DNA of 64,000 nt from Parabacteroides distasonis ATCC 8503 (GTDB lineage Bacteria > Bacteroidota > Bacteroidia > Bacteroidales > Tannerellaceae). The stretch lies in NCBI RefSeq assembly GCF_000012845.1, contig NC_009615.1, positions 3,412,501 to 3,476,500 on the forward strand, read 5' to 3'. A model generated the notes under the pieces. The model ran no database searches. It saw only the letters and a list, made by a program, of their open reading frames with translations, and had not been told where the DNA came from. Both the position numbers and the translations under genes were made by a program. Each line of letters begins with the position of its first letter. Positions within the stretch are counted from its first letter, which is position 1. Below are positions 53,355 through 63,256 of the stretch, in pieces.

Positions 53355-54880
53355 CTATTTGATAATTAATTGTTGAGTCAGCTTCTTGCCGTTCACAAAA
53401 ACCAGCACAAAATACCTTCCACTTCTCAATTCCGATACAGGGATTTCAACTATAGGACGATCGAAAGTAAATTGTTTCAACAAGCTTGTTTCCGACCAGA
53501 TTTGTACTTCATACTCACCTCCATTTTCTGTCGTAAACATAGGTTCCATACGTGGACTAGGCGTATTTACATCATTTAGAGTTAACGTTACTAGGCTGGT
53601 GGCAGGGTTCGGTGTCAAAGAAAAGCTATAATTTGAGGAGCAATCCACAGCCTCTACCTCACCAGTAGTTACCCAATCTCCATTCTTGCATCCCAACAAA
53701 CGAGCTTCCATTGTATACCAACCCGGAGAGAGCATATTAGTCAGATCATTATCACCTTTCGAGGCGGTCCTCGTCATAACCACATTCAACCCCGGATATC
53801 TCAGCAACCGAACCTCATAAGAACTCAAATTATAATCAGACTCGATGGTGAAGATATTTCCGGAATGGCTCGTACACCATGTATCGTTTCCATTCACAGT
53901 GTTCCGATAGGTGATCATACAAGAGGTATAGCCTCCACTAATTACTTTCCGCTCTTGATTGTGGCTTTCAATACGGCAGGTCCGTTACCGGTAGAAGAGA
54001 CCGTACAAGAAGTATTGCTTTGCGAGGTTATTCGCAAAGGCCCCGTGCATGACCAAGTAACTGTGGAGTTTGGATAACTTACAGAGAATGTTGAAGAAGA
54101 ACAGACTTGGTCTGAACCACCGGTGATGGATATGGGATAGTAAGGAAGGAGGAAGTCGAGGAAGGAGGAAGATCGAACATACGCACAATAAGCTCTCTGA
54201 GTACTAGGATTTCCATGTACAGTTCCAATTACAACATGTCTCTGTAAAGAAGAATCCCAAATTGTCAATGCTCCACCACTATCACCTTTAGAAGGACTAT
54301 GCTTACCATCATATGTAATAACAAAACTATTAGCAGCTCCTATAGTAGAATTTGAAACAATAGGAAGATCTACCTTTTTTAAATCATCTGACATTTTCCA
54401 TTCTTTAAAAGGATCATCAATCACAAGAAAAGTAATCCCCCAACCTGTAACTCGAAGTATATTTCCTACATTATAATAAGAAGCCTTATTAGCTGAAAGA
54501 ATATCTATAGCTTTTACATTTGTAGAATAAGACAAAGGCCTAGACAATATTAATAAAGCAATATCCAAAGAAGGGTGATAAACAATATTTGAAACAGAAT
54601 ACCAATTCGCACCAATATTTGAATATTTAGAACTACCAACTCCCACTTTAACCTCTTTTGCAGTATATTTTTCCACCACATGAGCAGCTGTTAAAATCAA
54701 GTTTGGAGCCAATATAGACCCTCCTCCGTTAAAAACACCTTTCGTTTGAATCGCAACCTGCCAAGGAACCTCTGATATATTGATATTAGATCCCTCCACT
54801 ATTCGCTGTTGAGCATTTACAGGATAAAACAATATACCCAATAAAACACTAATAATTAAAAAAGTTTTTTCATAATACAA
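53355..54880 (-). pseudogene. Trypsin-like serine protease with T9SS sorting domain, frameshifted
   Basis: The first frame (54880-53942) encodes a signal peptide (PVNAQ), the activation-like start RIVEGSNINISEVPWQVAI, and the S1 triad: His in LTAAHVV, Asp in PSLDIALL and Ser in KGDSGGAL. It then enters an Ig-like/PKD-type module and stops at SGK. The second frame continues the same protein seamlessly (KVISGGYTSCMITYRNT) to 53355. It ends in a type A sorting domain (LTPNPATSLVTLTLN, then YEVQIWS and GRYFVLVFVNGKKLTQQLIIK). One base missing from an A-run near 53948-53953 explains the break. The protease domain is intact but would lack its secretion signal. Confidence 0.85.
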
Positions 54881-54894
54881 TCATATTAAAAAGT

Positions 54895-55251
54895 TTATTC
54901 ATTCAATTCTCGAACAGAAAGTACAGAAATATCAATTACTGAGGAATCCGATTTACACAATGGATATCTCTTTCTATCCCCAAAACAAAAGCCTACTTCT
55001 AAACGTTTTCCGTAGTGATTTTTATAAGGTATAACTATCTCATCATCACAATAAACTAAAGAATCCTCTAGAATAAGGAATATTCCCTCTGCCTCACAAT
55101 TTACATTTGTAATAGTAACCTTTCTAATGTGTGGCCAACCAACACAATCAAACTCATCTGCATCAAAGACACTTTGTGTTTTCTCTTCCTTGCATCCCGG
55201 CAACAGGAAAAGTAAACTCAAAAAAGCAATAATCATTCTTTCTTTTTTCAT
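54895..55251 (-). CDS. Small lipoprotein of unknown function upstream of the protease
   Basis: 118 residues. Lipoprotein signal with Cys20 (FLLPGC), followed by KEEKTQ. Four to five further Cys residues (FDCVGW, NVNCEAEG, VYCDDE, FCFGD, PLCKS) suggest disulfide bonds. No family is recognised. It is 14 bases upstream of the protease start and probably in one operon, so it could be an accessory or inhibitor. The gene is AT-rich like the protease gene. Confidence 0.75.
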   Translation of the reverse strand: MKKERMIIAFLSLLFLLPGCKEEKTQSVFDADEFDCVGWPHIRKVTITNVNCEAEGIFLILEDSLVYCDDEIVIPYKNHYGKRLEVGFCFGDRKRYPLCKSDSSVIDISVLSVRELNE

Positions 55252-55899
55252 AAGCTCTCTATTTTAGATTTATAAACGGTAACAAATCACAGTGCTTGAT
55301 TCCTCCATCATGGCAACAAGCAGGTTCATCGGGCAAGACAGGCTCAAGACGGCCTTAATATATACAACAAAAAGTCTTTTAACTTTTCATTTATCTTAAT
55401 CCATAGAAAATCTCCGTTCAGACCGTTTCTAACAAACTGTCACTTTTTGACACATTGTAATCTAAAGCCTCAGAGAATCGAATATTCCGGGACTTAGTAC
55501 GGCTCGCTCGCAAATAAGGAAGAAATATTTCGCAATCAGCTATTGATTAACAAGATACCGAAAAACGGTCTTTCGCCACCTATCACACTTGGAAAAGGCA
55601 CTATTTTCCCCCAAAGCACCACTTTATCCCCTTACCCTCCGGCTATATCATAGTATCAAGAAAAAGGACATGTCACGATATACGCCCTATTTCTATCAGA
55701 AAGATCAGACAAGAGCTGTTTCGCTAACAAATAAACGACACGGTTCGCATGCGACCGAGGTGCCCACCCTCTCCCAATAGGTAAAAACCATCCGTGGTTC
55801 GCTGATTTTTAGCGAATTTAGCATAACAATCCTATAGAATCCGAATTATTTACGTACCTTTGCGGCCACTGAATATTATCATATATACACAATCGCATT
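55252..55899. other. Intergenic region without a recognised gene
   Basis: 648 bases between the divergent lipoprotein and DEAD-box genes. No RNA gene or convincing open frame was found. A hairpin TTCGCT-GATTTTT-AGCGAA lies near 55798-55816. A -7 box TACCTTTG at 55855-55862 should start the DEAD-box mRNA, giving a leader of only about 30 bases. The part at 55290-55800 stays unexplained. Confidence 0.5.
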
Positions 55900-57732
55900 T
55901 TGAAAACATTTGAAGAATTAGGAGTTGCCGCACCGATATTAAAGGCAATCCAAGAGATGGGCTACGAATCGCCCATGCCCGTACAGGAAGAAGTGATTCC
56001 TTTCTTACTGGGAGAAGATAACGACGTAATCGCATTGGCACAAACAGGAACCGGCAAGACAGCCGCTTACGGCCTGCCGATCCTGCAAAAGATCAATGTC
56101 TCTCAATATCAGCCTCAAGCGCTTATCCTTTGTCCGACACGCGAGCTTTGCCTACAGATAGCGGACGATTTGAACGATTATTCTAAATACATCGATAACC
56201 TGAAGGTTCTCCCTGTATACGGAGGTTCCAGTATAGAGAGCCAGATCAAGACACTGAAGAGAGGCGTACACGTGGTAGTGGCTACCCCGGGACGTTTGAT
56301 CGACTTGATGAACCGCAAGACGGTTGACTTAAGCAACGTAAAGAACGTCATTCTTGATGAGGCGGACGAGATGTTGAACATGGGTTTCACCGACAGTATC
56401 AACGAGATCTTGGCGGCTATACCGGAAAACCGCAATATGCTGCTCTTCTCCGCTACCATGCCGAAAGAGATTGCCTCTATCACCAAGAAATACATGAAGG
56501 ACCCGAAAGAGATCGTCATTGGCAGGAAGAACGAGGGAAACAAGAATATCCGCGATATCTATTACATGGTTCGTGCGCAGGATAAATATCTCGCGTTGAA
56601 ACGTCTAGCCGATTATTACCCGAACATCTACGGTATCATCTTCTGCCGTACCCGTAAGGAGACACAGGAGATCGCCGATAAATTGATTCAAGACGGCTAT
56701 AACGCCGACTCCTTGCACGGCGAGCTGAGCCAAGCGCAACGTGATTACGTGATGCAGAAGTTCCGTATCAAGAATATCCAGTTATTGGTCGCTACGGACG
56801 TAGCCGCACGTGGTTTGGACGTGGATGACTTAACCCATGTAATCAATTACGGTCTGCCGGATGAGGTAGAATCTTATACCCACCGCCGCGGACGTACGGG
56901 CCGTGCGGGAAAAACGGGTATCGCTATCTCTATCTGCCACGTAAGGGAAAAAGGCAAGATCCGCGAGATCGAACGAATCATTAACAAGAAATTCGATAAA
57001 GGCAAGATGCCTACCGGTGAGCAAATCTGTGAGAAGCAATTGTTCAACTTGGTGGACCAGATCGAGAAAGTGAAAGTGAACGAGGAGGAAATCGCTAGTT
57101 TGATGCCTTCTATCTACCGTAAATTGGAATGGCTGGATAAGGAAGATATCATCAAGCGTGTCGTATCCTTGGAGTTCAACCGGATGATCGACTATTATAA
57201 AGATAACGATGATATCGAGGTTGTAGACGAGAGCGCCCCAAGAGAAAGAGGCAAACGTGGTGGTAGAGGCGAAGCGGAAGAAGGCTACACCCGTTTCTTT
57301 ATCAACTTTGGAAAGACAGACGAGCTTACACCTCCTCAACTTATAGAGTTGGTTAATAAGTGTGTACCGGGTAAGGTTCGTATCGGTCGTATCGACTTAC
57401 GTGATAATTTCTCATTCTTCGAGGTAGAAGAGGGAGAAGCCAACCGTGTCATGGACTCGATGAACGGCTTCGAGGTAGACGGACGACGTATCTCCGTAGA
57501 ACCGGCGCAAGCGAAAGGCGAAGGTGGTAAAGGCAGTCGTGGTAGCCGTGGAGGTAGCCGTAGCGGAAACGGTTTCAGAGACCGACGGGATAGCGGTAGA
57601 AAAGGCAGAGATAGCCGTCGGGAAAGCGACCGTGGAGACCGTGGCGGTAGACGTTCCGGCCGTGGCGATGACAAACCGAAGCGTAAATTCTATGAGGACG
57701 CTCCTCGTGGAAAGAAAAAACGCAGTAAATAA
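55900..57732 (+). CDS. DEAD-box RNA helicase with DbpA-type RNA-binding domain
   Basis: 610 residues. The start is TTG at 55900 (reads MKTFEELGVAAPILKAIQEMGYESPMPVQ); no in-frame ATG is near. Motifs in order: Q motif, AQTGTGKT, PTRELCLQIA, TPGR, LDEADEML, SATMPKEI, ATDVAARGLDVDD and HRRGRTGRAGKTG. A DbpA RNA-binding domain (GYTRFFINFGKTDELTPPQLIELV, about 466-540) is followed by a Gly/Arg/Ser-rich basic tail. It likely acts in ribosome assembly or cold adaptation. A terminator follows. Confidence 0.95.
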   Translation: MKTFEELGVAAPILKAIQEMGYESPMPVQEEVIPFLLGEDNDVIALAQTGTGKTAAYGLPILQKINVSQYQPQALILCPTRELCLQIADDLNDYSKYIDNLKVLPVYGGSSIESQIKTLKRGVHVVVATPGRLIDLMNRKTVDLSNVKNVILDEADEMLNMGFTDSINEILAAIPENRNMLLFSATMPKEIASITKKYMKDPKEIVIGRKNEGNKNIRDIYYMVRAQDKYLALKRLADYYPNIYGIIFCRTRKETQEIADKLIQDGYNADSLHGELSQAQRDYVMQKFRIKNIQLLVATDVAARGLDVDDLTHVINYGLPDEVESYTHRRGRTGRAGKTGIAISICHVREKGKIREIERIINKKFDKGKMPTGEQICEKQLFNLVDQIEKVKVNEEEIASLMPSIYRKLEWLDKEDIIKRVVSLEFNRMIDYYKDNDDIEVVDESAPRERGKRGGRGEAEEGYTRFFINFGKTDELTPPQLIELVNKCVPGKVRIGRIDLRDNFSFFEVEEGEANRVMDSMNGFEVDGRRISVEPAQAKGEGGKGSRGSRGGSRSGNGFRDRRDSGRKGRDSRRESDRGDRGGRRSGRGDDKPKRKFYEDAPRGKKKRSK

Positions 57733-57757
57733 AAATAGATATTCATAACCCTTCCTA

Positions 57758-57789
57758 ATGAGCTCGGCATCGAACCGGGCTCATTTTTT
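57758..57789 (+). terminator. Rho-independent terminator after the DEAD-box gene
   Basis: ATGAGCTCGG and CCGGGCTCAT pair over 10 bp with one G-U, around a loop of 7 bases. A run of six T follows. It ends 26 bases past the stop codon's end at 57732. Confidence 0.85.
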
Positions 57790-57884
57790 AATTAAGGTTA
57801 TAAAGGTCTTAAATTATGCGTACCTACAAAGTTTGTGGTACTTAATTCCTTATTTTTGCCAAAACTGGAAAAAGTCCTGAAGAC

Positions 57885-58784
57885 ATGCAAACAGAACTAG
57901 TACGTCAGCTAACCATAGAAGATTTATCGCAAAACGCTGTGCTTGACTATATTGATGGAGATATAGCATTTGCCAATCGCCTCCGCCTTCCTCATGTGCC
58001 CCATGCCAAGCCTGTCAAGATTGACGCATTAAAATTGTTGATATGCACAAAAGGCACATTGCAAGTAGACGTGAATACCAAGACACGGATAATCCGAGCC
58101 AACGAAGTTCTGTGTTGCCTTCCTCTGACCGTACTTCGCAATGCTATCGGTAGTGATGATTTGGAATGCAAGGGGATCGCTATCTCCATGAATATAGTCA
58201 GGAGATTAGTCAGCTTGGGTGGTGGCACACGAGACAAGTTTTTTTATCTCGAACAAAACCCAGTCCTGCCAATAGGACAAAAGGGAGCACAAATCTTCGA
58301 ATTATATCATAAATTAATTGGTTCCAGGATAAAAGCAACAGACAATCCTTATCAGAAAGGGATCATGTCTGCCCTTATCAGCGCTATATTCTATGAGTTG
58401 CTAGGTAATTTGGATACATATTGTATATCCAGAAACAACACGATGTTCAAGCAAGGCGATCTTTTATTCAATCGATTTATAGAATTACTATCTAAATCAA
58501 AAGTAAAAGTACGCTCCGTCTCTTTCTATGCGGATAAGCTCTTTATCACTACCAAGTATCTCTCGGTGATATGTAAACAGGTATGTGGAAAGACAGCTTT
58601 CGATATCATTAATGAATTTATCATAGAGGATATCACCGAGCTACTTAAATACTCTGAAAAATCCATTAAGGAAATAGCCAATTATTTGGAGTTTCCCAAT
58701 CTCTCATATTTCGGGAAATACGTGAAGGCACACACGGGTATGTCGCCTACCCAATACAGAAAGCATCTTATAAATAAGCTATAA
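57885..58784 (+). CDS. AraC-family transcriptional regulator
   Basis: 299 residues. The N-terminal cupin-like sensor half (ALKLLICTKGTLQVDVNTKTRIIRANEVLCCLP) is followed by a C-terminal pair of helix-turn-helix motifs: SFYADKLFITTKYLSVICKQVCGKTAFDII and SEKSIKEIANYLEFPNLSYFGKYVKAHTGMSPTQYRK. It lies 133 bases upstream of the RND efflux operon in the same direction, so it likely controls that operon. A TATTTTTG -7 box is at 57851-57858. Confidence 0.93.
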   Translation: MQTELVRQLTIEDLSQNAVLDYIDGDIAFANRLRLPHVPHAKPVKIDALKLLICTKGTLQVDVNTKTRIIRANEVLCCLPLTVLRNAIGSDDLECKGIAISMNIVRRLVSLGGGTRDKFFYLEQNPVLPIGQKGAQIFELYHKLIGSRIKATDNPYQKGIMSALISAIFYELLGNLDTYCISRNNTMFKQGDLLFNRFIELLSKSKVKVRSVSFYADKLFITTKYLSVICKQVCGKTAFDIINEFIIEDITELLKYSEKSIKEIANYLEFPNLSYFGKYVKAHTGMSPTQYRKHLINKL

Positions 58785-58917
58785 AAGCATCTCATACTTT
58801 CTTTTTGAGAAACCATACTACAAGATATTACAATCAGAACACTTCACCAGCACATTTGGTATATAAAAATGAGCTATCTCCTTTTAACTTTGCGCGGAAT
58901 TTTAAAAGGATATACAA

Positions 58918-60018
58918 ATGGTTATGAGTTCAAAATGGATGAGACTAATAGGATTAGTCGGTTTTACGGCAGTATTGGTGTCTTGCAAACAAACACCTCA
59001 AGCTCCAATGAATGCCAATTATGCAACAATGAAAATAACAGTAAGTGACAAGAAATTCTCTACCTCTTATTCAGCCACGATCCGTGGACGGCAGGATATC
59101 GATATTTATCCACAGGTATCCGGAACTATCGAGCGCCTTTGCGTAACAGAAGGTGAGAAAGTCCGGAAAGGACAAATTCTTTTCGTCATAGACCAAGTAC
59201 CCTACAAGGCAGCCTTGAATACGGCTATAGCCAACGTTAAATCAGCAAAGGCAGGCTTAGCCACGGCGGAATTAACCTACAACAGCAATAAAGAGCTATA
59301 TGCCCAGAAAGTAGTATCAGAGTTCAGCCTAAAGACCTCCGAGAACAGTTATCTCACCGCACAAGCAGCTTTGGCACAAGCTGAGGCTCAAGAGACAAAC
59401 GCCCGCAACAACCTCTCTTATACCGAAGTAAAAAGTCCGAGTGACGGAGTGGTAGGAGCGTTACCCTATCGGGTCGGAGCCTTAGTCAGCGCCAATATTC
59501 CACAGCCATTGACTACAGTATCCGACAACTCGAACATGTATGTGTATTTCTCTATGAATGAGAACCAGCTTTTATCCTTGACCCGTCAATATGGTTCCAT
59601 GGATGACGCACTGAAGAACATGCCGGAAGTAGAACTTAGACTAAATGACAACTCCATCTACGAACATAAAGGAAAGATCGAGTCGATCAGCGGCGTGATC
59701 GATCGCCAGACCGGTACGGTAACCGTCCGTTCTGTCTTCCCAAACGAGGCACGCCTACTACATAGCGGAGCCTCTGGAGCGGTAATCATCCCCAGTACAT
59801 ATGAGAATTGTATCGTAATCCCACAGGAAGCGACAATACGTCTACAGGATAAAACAATGGTATATAAAGTAGTGGATGGCAAAGCAGTCTCATCCTTGAT
59901 CACGGTAGCTGAATTGAACGATGGACGCGAGTATGTCGTATTAGACGGACTGAAAGCCGGTGAAGAAATCGTATCACAAGGAGCCGGATTGGTACGTGAG
60001 GGAACACAAGTTAAATGA
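58918..60018 (+). CDS. RND efflux periplasmic adaptor (membrane fusion protein)
   Basis: 366 residues. Lipoprotein signal ending VLVSC. Barrel-sandwich hybrid halves (DIYPQVSGTIERLCVTEGEKVRKGQILFVID and NNLSYTEVKSPSDGVVGALPYRVGALVS) flank an alpha-hairpin (about 98-160, with NVKSAKAGLATAELTYN). The C-terminal part is EIVSQGAGLVREGTQVK. It should bridge the inner-membrane pump and outer-membrane channel. A -7 box TAACTTTG lies at 58885-58892. It overlaps the pump gene by 4 bases (ATGA). Confidence 0.94.
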   Translation: MVMSSKWMRLIGLVGFTAVLVSCKQTPQAPMNANYATMKITVSDKKFSTSYSATIRGRQDIDIYPQVSGTIERLCVTEGEKVRKGQILFVIDQVPYKAALNTAIANVKSAKAGLATAELTYNSNKELYAQKVVSEFSLKTSENSYLTAQAALAQAEAQETNARNNLSYTEVKSPSDGVVGALPYRVGALVSANIPQPLTTVSDNSNMYVYFSMNENQLLSLTRQYGSMDDALKNMPEVELRLNDNSIYEHKGKIESISGVIDRQTGTVTVRSVFPNEARLLHSGASGAVIIPSTYENCIVIPQEATIRLQDKTMVYKVVDGKAVSSLITVAELNDGREYVVLDGLKAGEEIVSQGAGLVREGTQVK

Positions 60019-63000
60019 AAAGAAATCAGTGCATTATGAAAGGGAATATATTTATCAAACGGCCTGTTATGGCTATATCCATTTCCATCCTGATCTTGGT
60101 AGTCGGGCTGATTTCGCTTTTCTCGTTACCTGTTGAGCAATATCCGAATATCGCTCCGCCAACAGTAAATGTATCAGCTACCTATACCGGCGCAGATGCC
60201 AACGCTGTGATGAACAGTGTCATCATGCCTTTGGAAGAAAGCATCAATGGTGTGGAAAATATGATGTACATCACTTCTACCGCTACAAACGCAGGGACTG
60301 CAACTATCGAGGTATTCTTCAAACAGGGAACTGATCCCGACATGGCAGCGGTTAATGTGCAGAACCGAGTCTCTAAGGCACAAGGCTTACTACCGGCCGA
60401 GGTAACCAAGATTGGTGTCTCCACTCAAAAACGCCAGACGAGTTTCTTACAGATCGACGCATTAGTCTGTGATGATGGTCGCTACGACCAAACATTCCTT
60501 GCCAACTACTTGGACATTAACATTATTCCACAAATCAAACGTATCGAAGGTGTGGGAGATGTGATGATGTTAGGTGATGCTTACAGTATGCGTATTTGGC
60601 TCAAGCCGGATCGTATGGCTCAATATGGATTGGTACCATCAGACGTAACTGCCGTACTAGGCGAACAGAACCTGGAAGCTCCAACAGGCCAATTAGGCGA
60701 GAACTCACAAAACGTATTCCAATACACGATGAAATACCGCGGACGCCTAAAAGATGTCAACGAATTTAAGGAGATCGTCATCCGATCACAAAATGATGGA
60801 TCAGTCCTACGGCTAAAGGATATCGCAGATGTAGAGCTCGGAACTTTGACTTATGGATTCGATAATAAAATGGATGGTAAAGCAGCCGTAACCTTCTTGA
60901 TTTTCCAGACCGCAGGCTCTAACGCTACCGCCGTGAACGAACAGATCACCAACTTGCTGAACGAACTTGAGCAGGATCTGCCGAAAGGAACTTCTTTCAT
61001 GACTATGATGAGTTCCAATGACTTCCTCTTCGCCTCTATCTATAATGTGGTGGAGACCCTAATCGTCGCAATCATTCTCGTGATCTTAGTGGTTTACTTC
61101 TTCTTGCAGGATTTCAAGAGTACGTTAATTCCCTCTATCTCGATCATTGTCTCATTGGTCGGAACCTTCGCTTGCTTGGTTGCGGCAGGATTTAGTATCA
61201 ACATCTTGACTCTTTTTGCGTTGGTATTGGCTATTGGTACGGTGGTGGATGATGCGATCGTCGTAGTAGAAGCGGTACAGGCGAAATTCGACGTCGGCTA
61301 TAAGTCGCCCTATCAAGCGACTAAAGATGCCATGGGCGATGTTACCATGGCGATCATTTCTTGTACCTGCGTATTTATGGCAGTGTTCATCCCTGTAACT
61401 TTCATGGGAGGTACATCCGGAATTTTCTATACTCAGTTTGGTGTGACCATGGCAACTTCCGTTGGTATCTCCATGATCTCGGCTTTGACACTTTGCCCGG
61501 CGCTTTGCGCTATTATGATGCGTCCATCCGATGGCAACAAGAGTACCAAGAGTATCAACGGCCGTGTACGTGCCGCTTATAACGCCTCGTTCAACGCTGT
61601 GCTAGAAAAATATAAGAAAGGCGTGATGTTTTTCATCCACCATCGTTGGATGGTATGGGTATCATTAATCGCTACGCTTGTGCTGTTGGTCTGGATGATG
61701 ATGACCACAAAAACCAGTTTGGTCCCTCAAGAAGACCAAGGTGCGATCATGGTAAACATGTCCATCGCTCCGGGTAGCACGCTAGAAGAAAACAAGCTAA
61801 TAATGGCCAAAATAGAAAAAATCCTGGAAAGTACGCCAGAGATCGAGCATTATGCCCGCATTGCCGGTTATGGGCTTATCTCCGGACAAGGAGCCTCTTA
61901 CGGTTCGGTTATCATCCGACTGAAAGACTGGGATGAGCGTAAGGGAAAAGAGCACACCGCCGATGCGGTGATTGCCCGGCTCAACGCACAATTCCATCAA
62001 ATCAAGGAAGCACAGATCTTTAGTTTCCAAACTAGTATGATCCCGGGTTACGGCATGGGTAACTCCATTGAGTTGAACATGCAGGACAAGACCGGAGGCG
62101 ATAAGACGATTTTCTATAACTCAGTATTACAATTCCTCGGAGCCTTGAACCAACGCCCGGAAATAGCGATGGCCTATAGCTCTTACGCCATGAACTTCCC
62201 GCAGATCTCTGTAGATGTAGATGCCGCCAAATGTAAACGAGCCGGTATCTCGCCCGCTTCCGTATTGGATGTTCTCGGTAGCTATTGCGGTGGTGCCTAT
62301 ATTTCCAACTATAACCAATTCGGTAAAGTGTATCGCGTGATGTTGCAAGCCTCTCCTGAATATCGTCTCGATGAGCAAGCATTAGACAATATGTTCGTAC
62401 GCAACGGGACGGAGATGGCTCCTATCAGTCAGTTCGTCACTCTTAAGAGGATTATGGGATCAGAAGTGGAGAACCGCTTCAACCTATTCAGTGCCATTAC
62501 CGTAAACGTGAACCCAGCTCCGGGTTACTCAACGGGAGAGGTGCAGCAAGTAATCAAAGAAGTAGCCAACCAGAGCCTACCTGCCGGTTATGGCTACGAA
62601 TATGGAGGTATATCGCGTGAAGAGGCAGCATCCGGAGGTACACAGACTATATTCATCTATGCGATCTGTATCCTGTTGATTTTCTTGATTCTCGCATGCC
62701 TATACGAAAGTTTCCTAATCCCGTTCGCTGTCATCTTTTCCGTACCTTTCGGATTGATGGGGTCATTCCTCTTCGCTAAGTTATTCGGATTGGAAAACAA
62801 TATCTATCTACAAACCGGTGTAATTATGTTAATCGGCCTATTGGCAAAAACCGCCATTTTGATTACGGAATATGCCATCGAACGCCGTCGGAAGGGCATG
62901 GGTATTATCGAATCAGCCTACTCCGCCGCCCAAGTACGTCTGCGTCCTATCTTGATGACCGTATTGACGATGATCTTCGGTATGCTTCCGTTGATGTTTG

Positions 63001-63218
63001 CGAGTGGAGCCGGCGCCAACGGTAACTCCTCGTTGGGTACTGGTGTAGTCGGCGGTATGGCTATCGGTACATTGGCCTTGCTTTTCGTTGTACCAGTATT
63101 CTACATCGCTTTCGAGTTCTTACAAGAGAAGATCCGCAAGCCGATGGAAGTAGAGGCAGACCTACAGGTATTGCAAGAGCAAGAAAAGAGCGCAAACGAA
63201 CGCGAGAATCATAAATAA
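60015..63218 (+). CDS. RND efflux pump, HAE1 (AcrB-like) family
   Basis: 1067 residues. The first ATG overlaps the adaptor stop; the ATG at 60036 (MKGNIFIKRPVMA) is an equally good start by family comparison. The proton-relay acids are in LAIGTVVDDAIVVVE (the Asp pair) and the Lys in LIGLLAKTAILITEYA, as in AcrB. Two large periplasmic loops and 12 transmembrane helices are evident. It should expel hydrophobic compounds such as drugs, dyes or bile salts using proton motive force. Confidence 0.96.
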   Translation: MKRNQCIMKGNIFIKRPVMAISISILILVVGLISLFSLPVEQYPNIAPPTVNVSATYTGADANAVMNSVIMPLEESINGVENMMYITSTATNAGTATIEVFFKQGTDPDMAAVNVQNRVSKAQGLLPAEVTKIGVSTQKRQTSFLQIDALVCDDGRYDQTFLANYLDINIIPQIKRIEGVGDVMMLGDAYSMRIWLKPDRMAQYGLVPSDVTAVLGEQNLEAPTGQLGENSQNVFQYTMKYRGRLKDVNEFKEIVIRSQNDGSVLRLKDIADVELGTLTYGFDNKMDGKAAVTFLIFQTAGSNATAVNEQITNLLNELEQDLPKGTSFMTMMSSNDFLFASIYNVVETLIVAIILVILVVYFFLQDFKSTLIPSISIIVSLVGTFACLVAAGFSINILTLFALVLAIGTVVDDAIVVVEAVQAKFDVGYKSPYQATKDAMGDVTMAIISCTCVFMAVFIPVTFMGGTSGIFYTQFGVTMATSVGISMISALTLCPALCAIMMRPSDGNKSTKSINGRVRAAYNASFNAVLEKYKKGVMFFIHHRWMVWVSLIATLVLLVWMMMTTKTSLVPQEDQGAIMVNMSIAPGSTLEENKLIMAKIEKILESTPEIEHYARIAGYGLISGQGASYGSVIIRLKDWDERKGKEHTADAVIARLNAQFHQIKEAQIFSFQTSMIPGYGMGNSIELNMQDKTGGDKTIFYNSVLQFLGALNQRPEIAMAYSSYAMNFPQISVDVDAAKCKRAGISPASVLDVLGSYCGGAYISNYNQFGKVYRVMLQASPEYRLDEQALDNMFVRNGTEMAPISQFVTLKRIMGSEVENRFNLFSAITVNVNPAPGYSTGEVQQVIKEVANQSLPAGYGYEYGGISREEAASGGTQTIFIYAICILLIFLILACLYESFLIPFAVIFSVPFGLMGSFLFAKLFGLENNIYLQTGVIMLIGLLAKTAILITEYAIERRRKGMGIIESAYSAAQVRLRPILMTVLTMIFGMLPLMFASGAGANGNSSLGTGVVGGMAIGTLALLFVVPVFYIAFEFLQEKIRKPMEVEADLQVLQEQEKSANERENHK

Positions 63219-63256
63219 ATCGGGAGAATCCCATTAATTACAATTATAGAAAAAGA

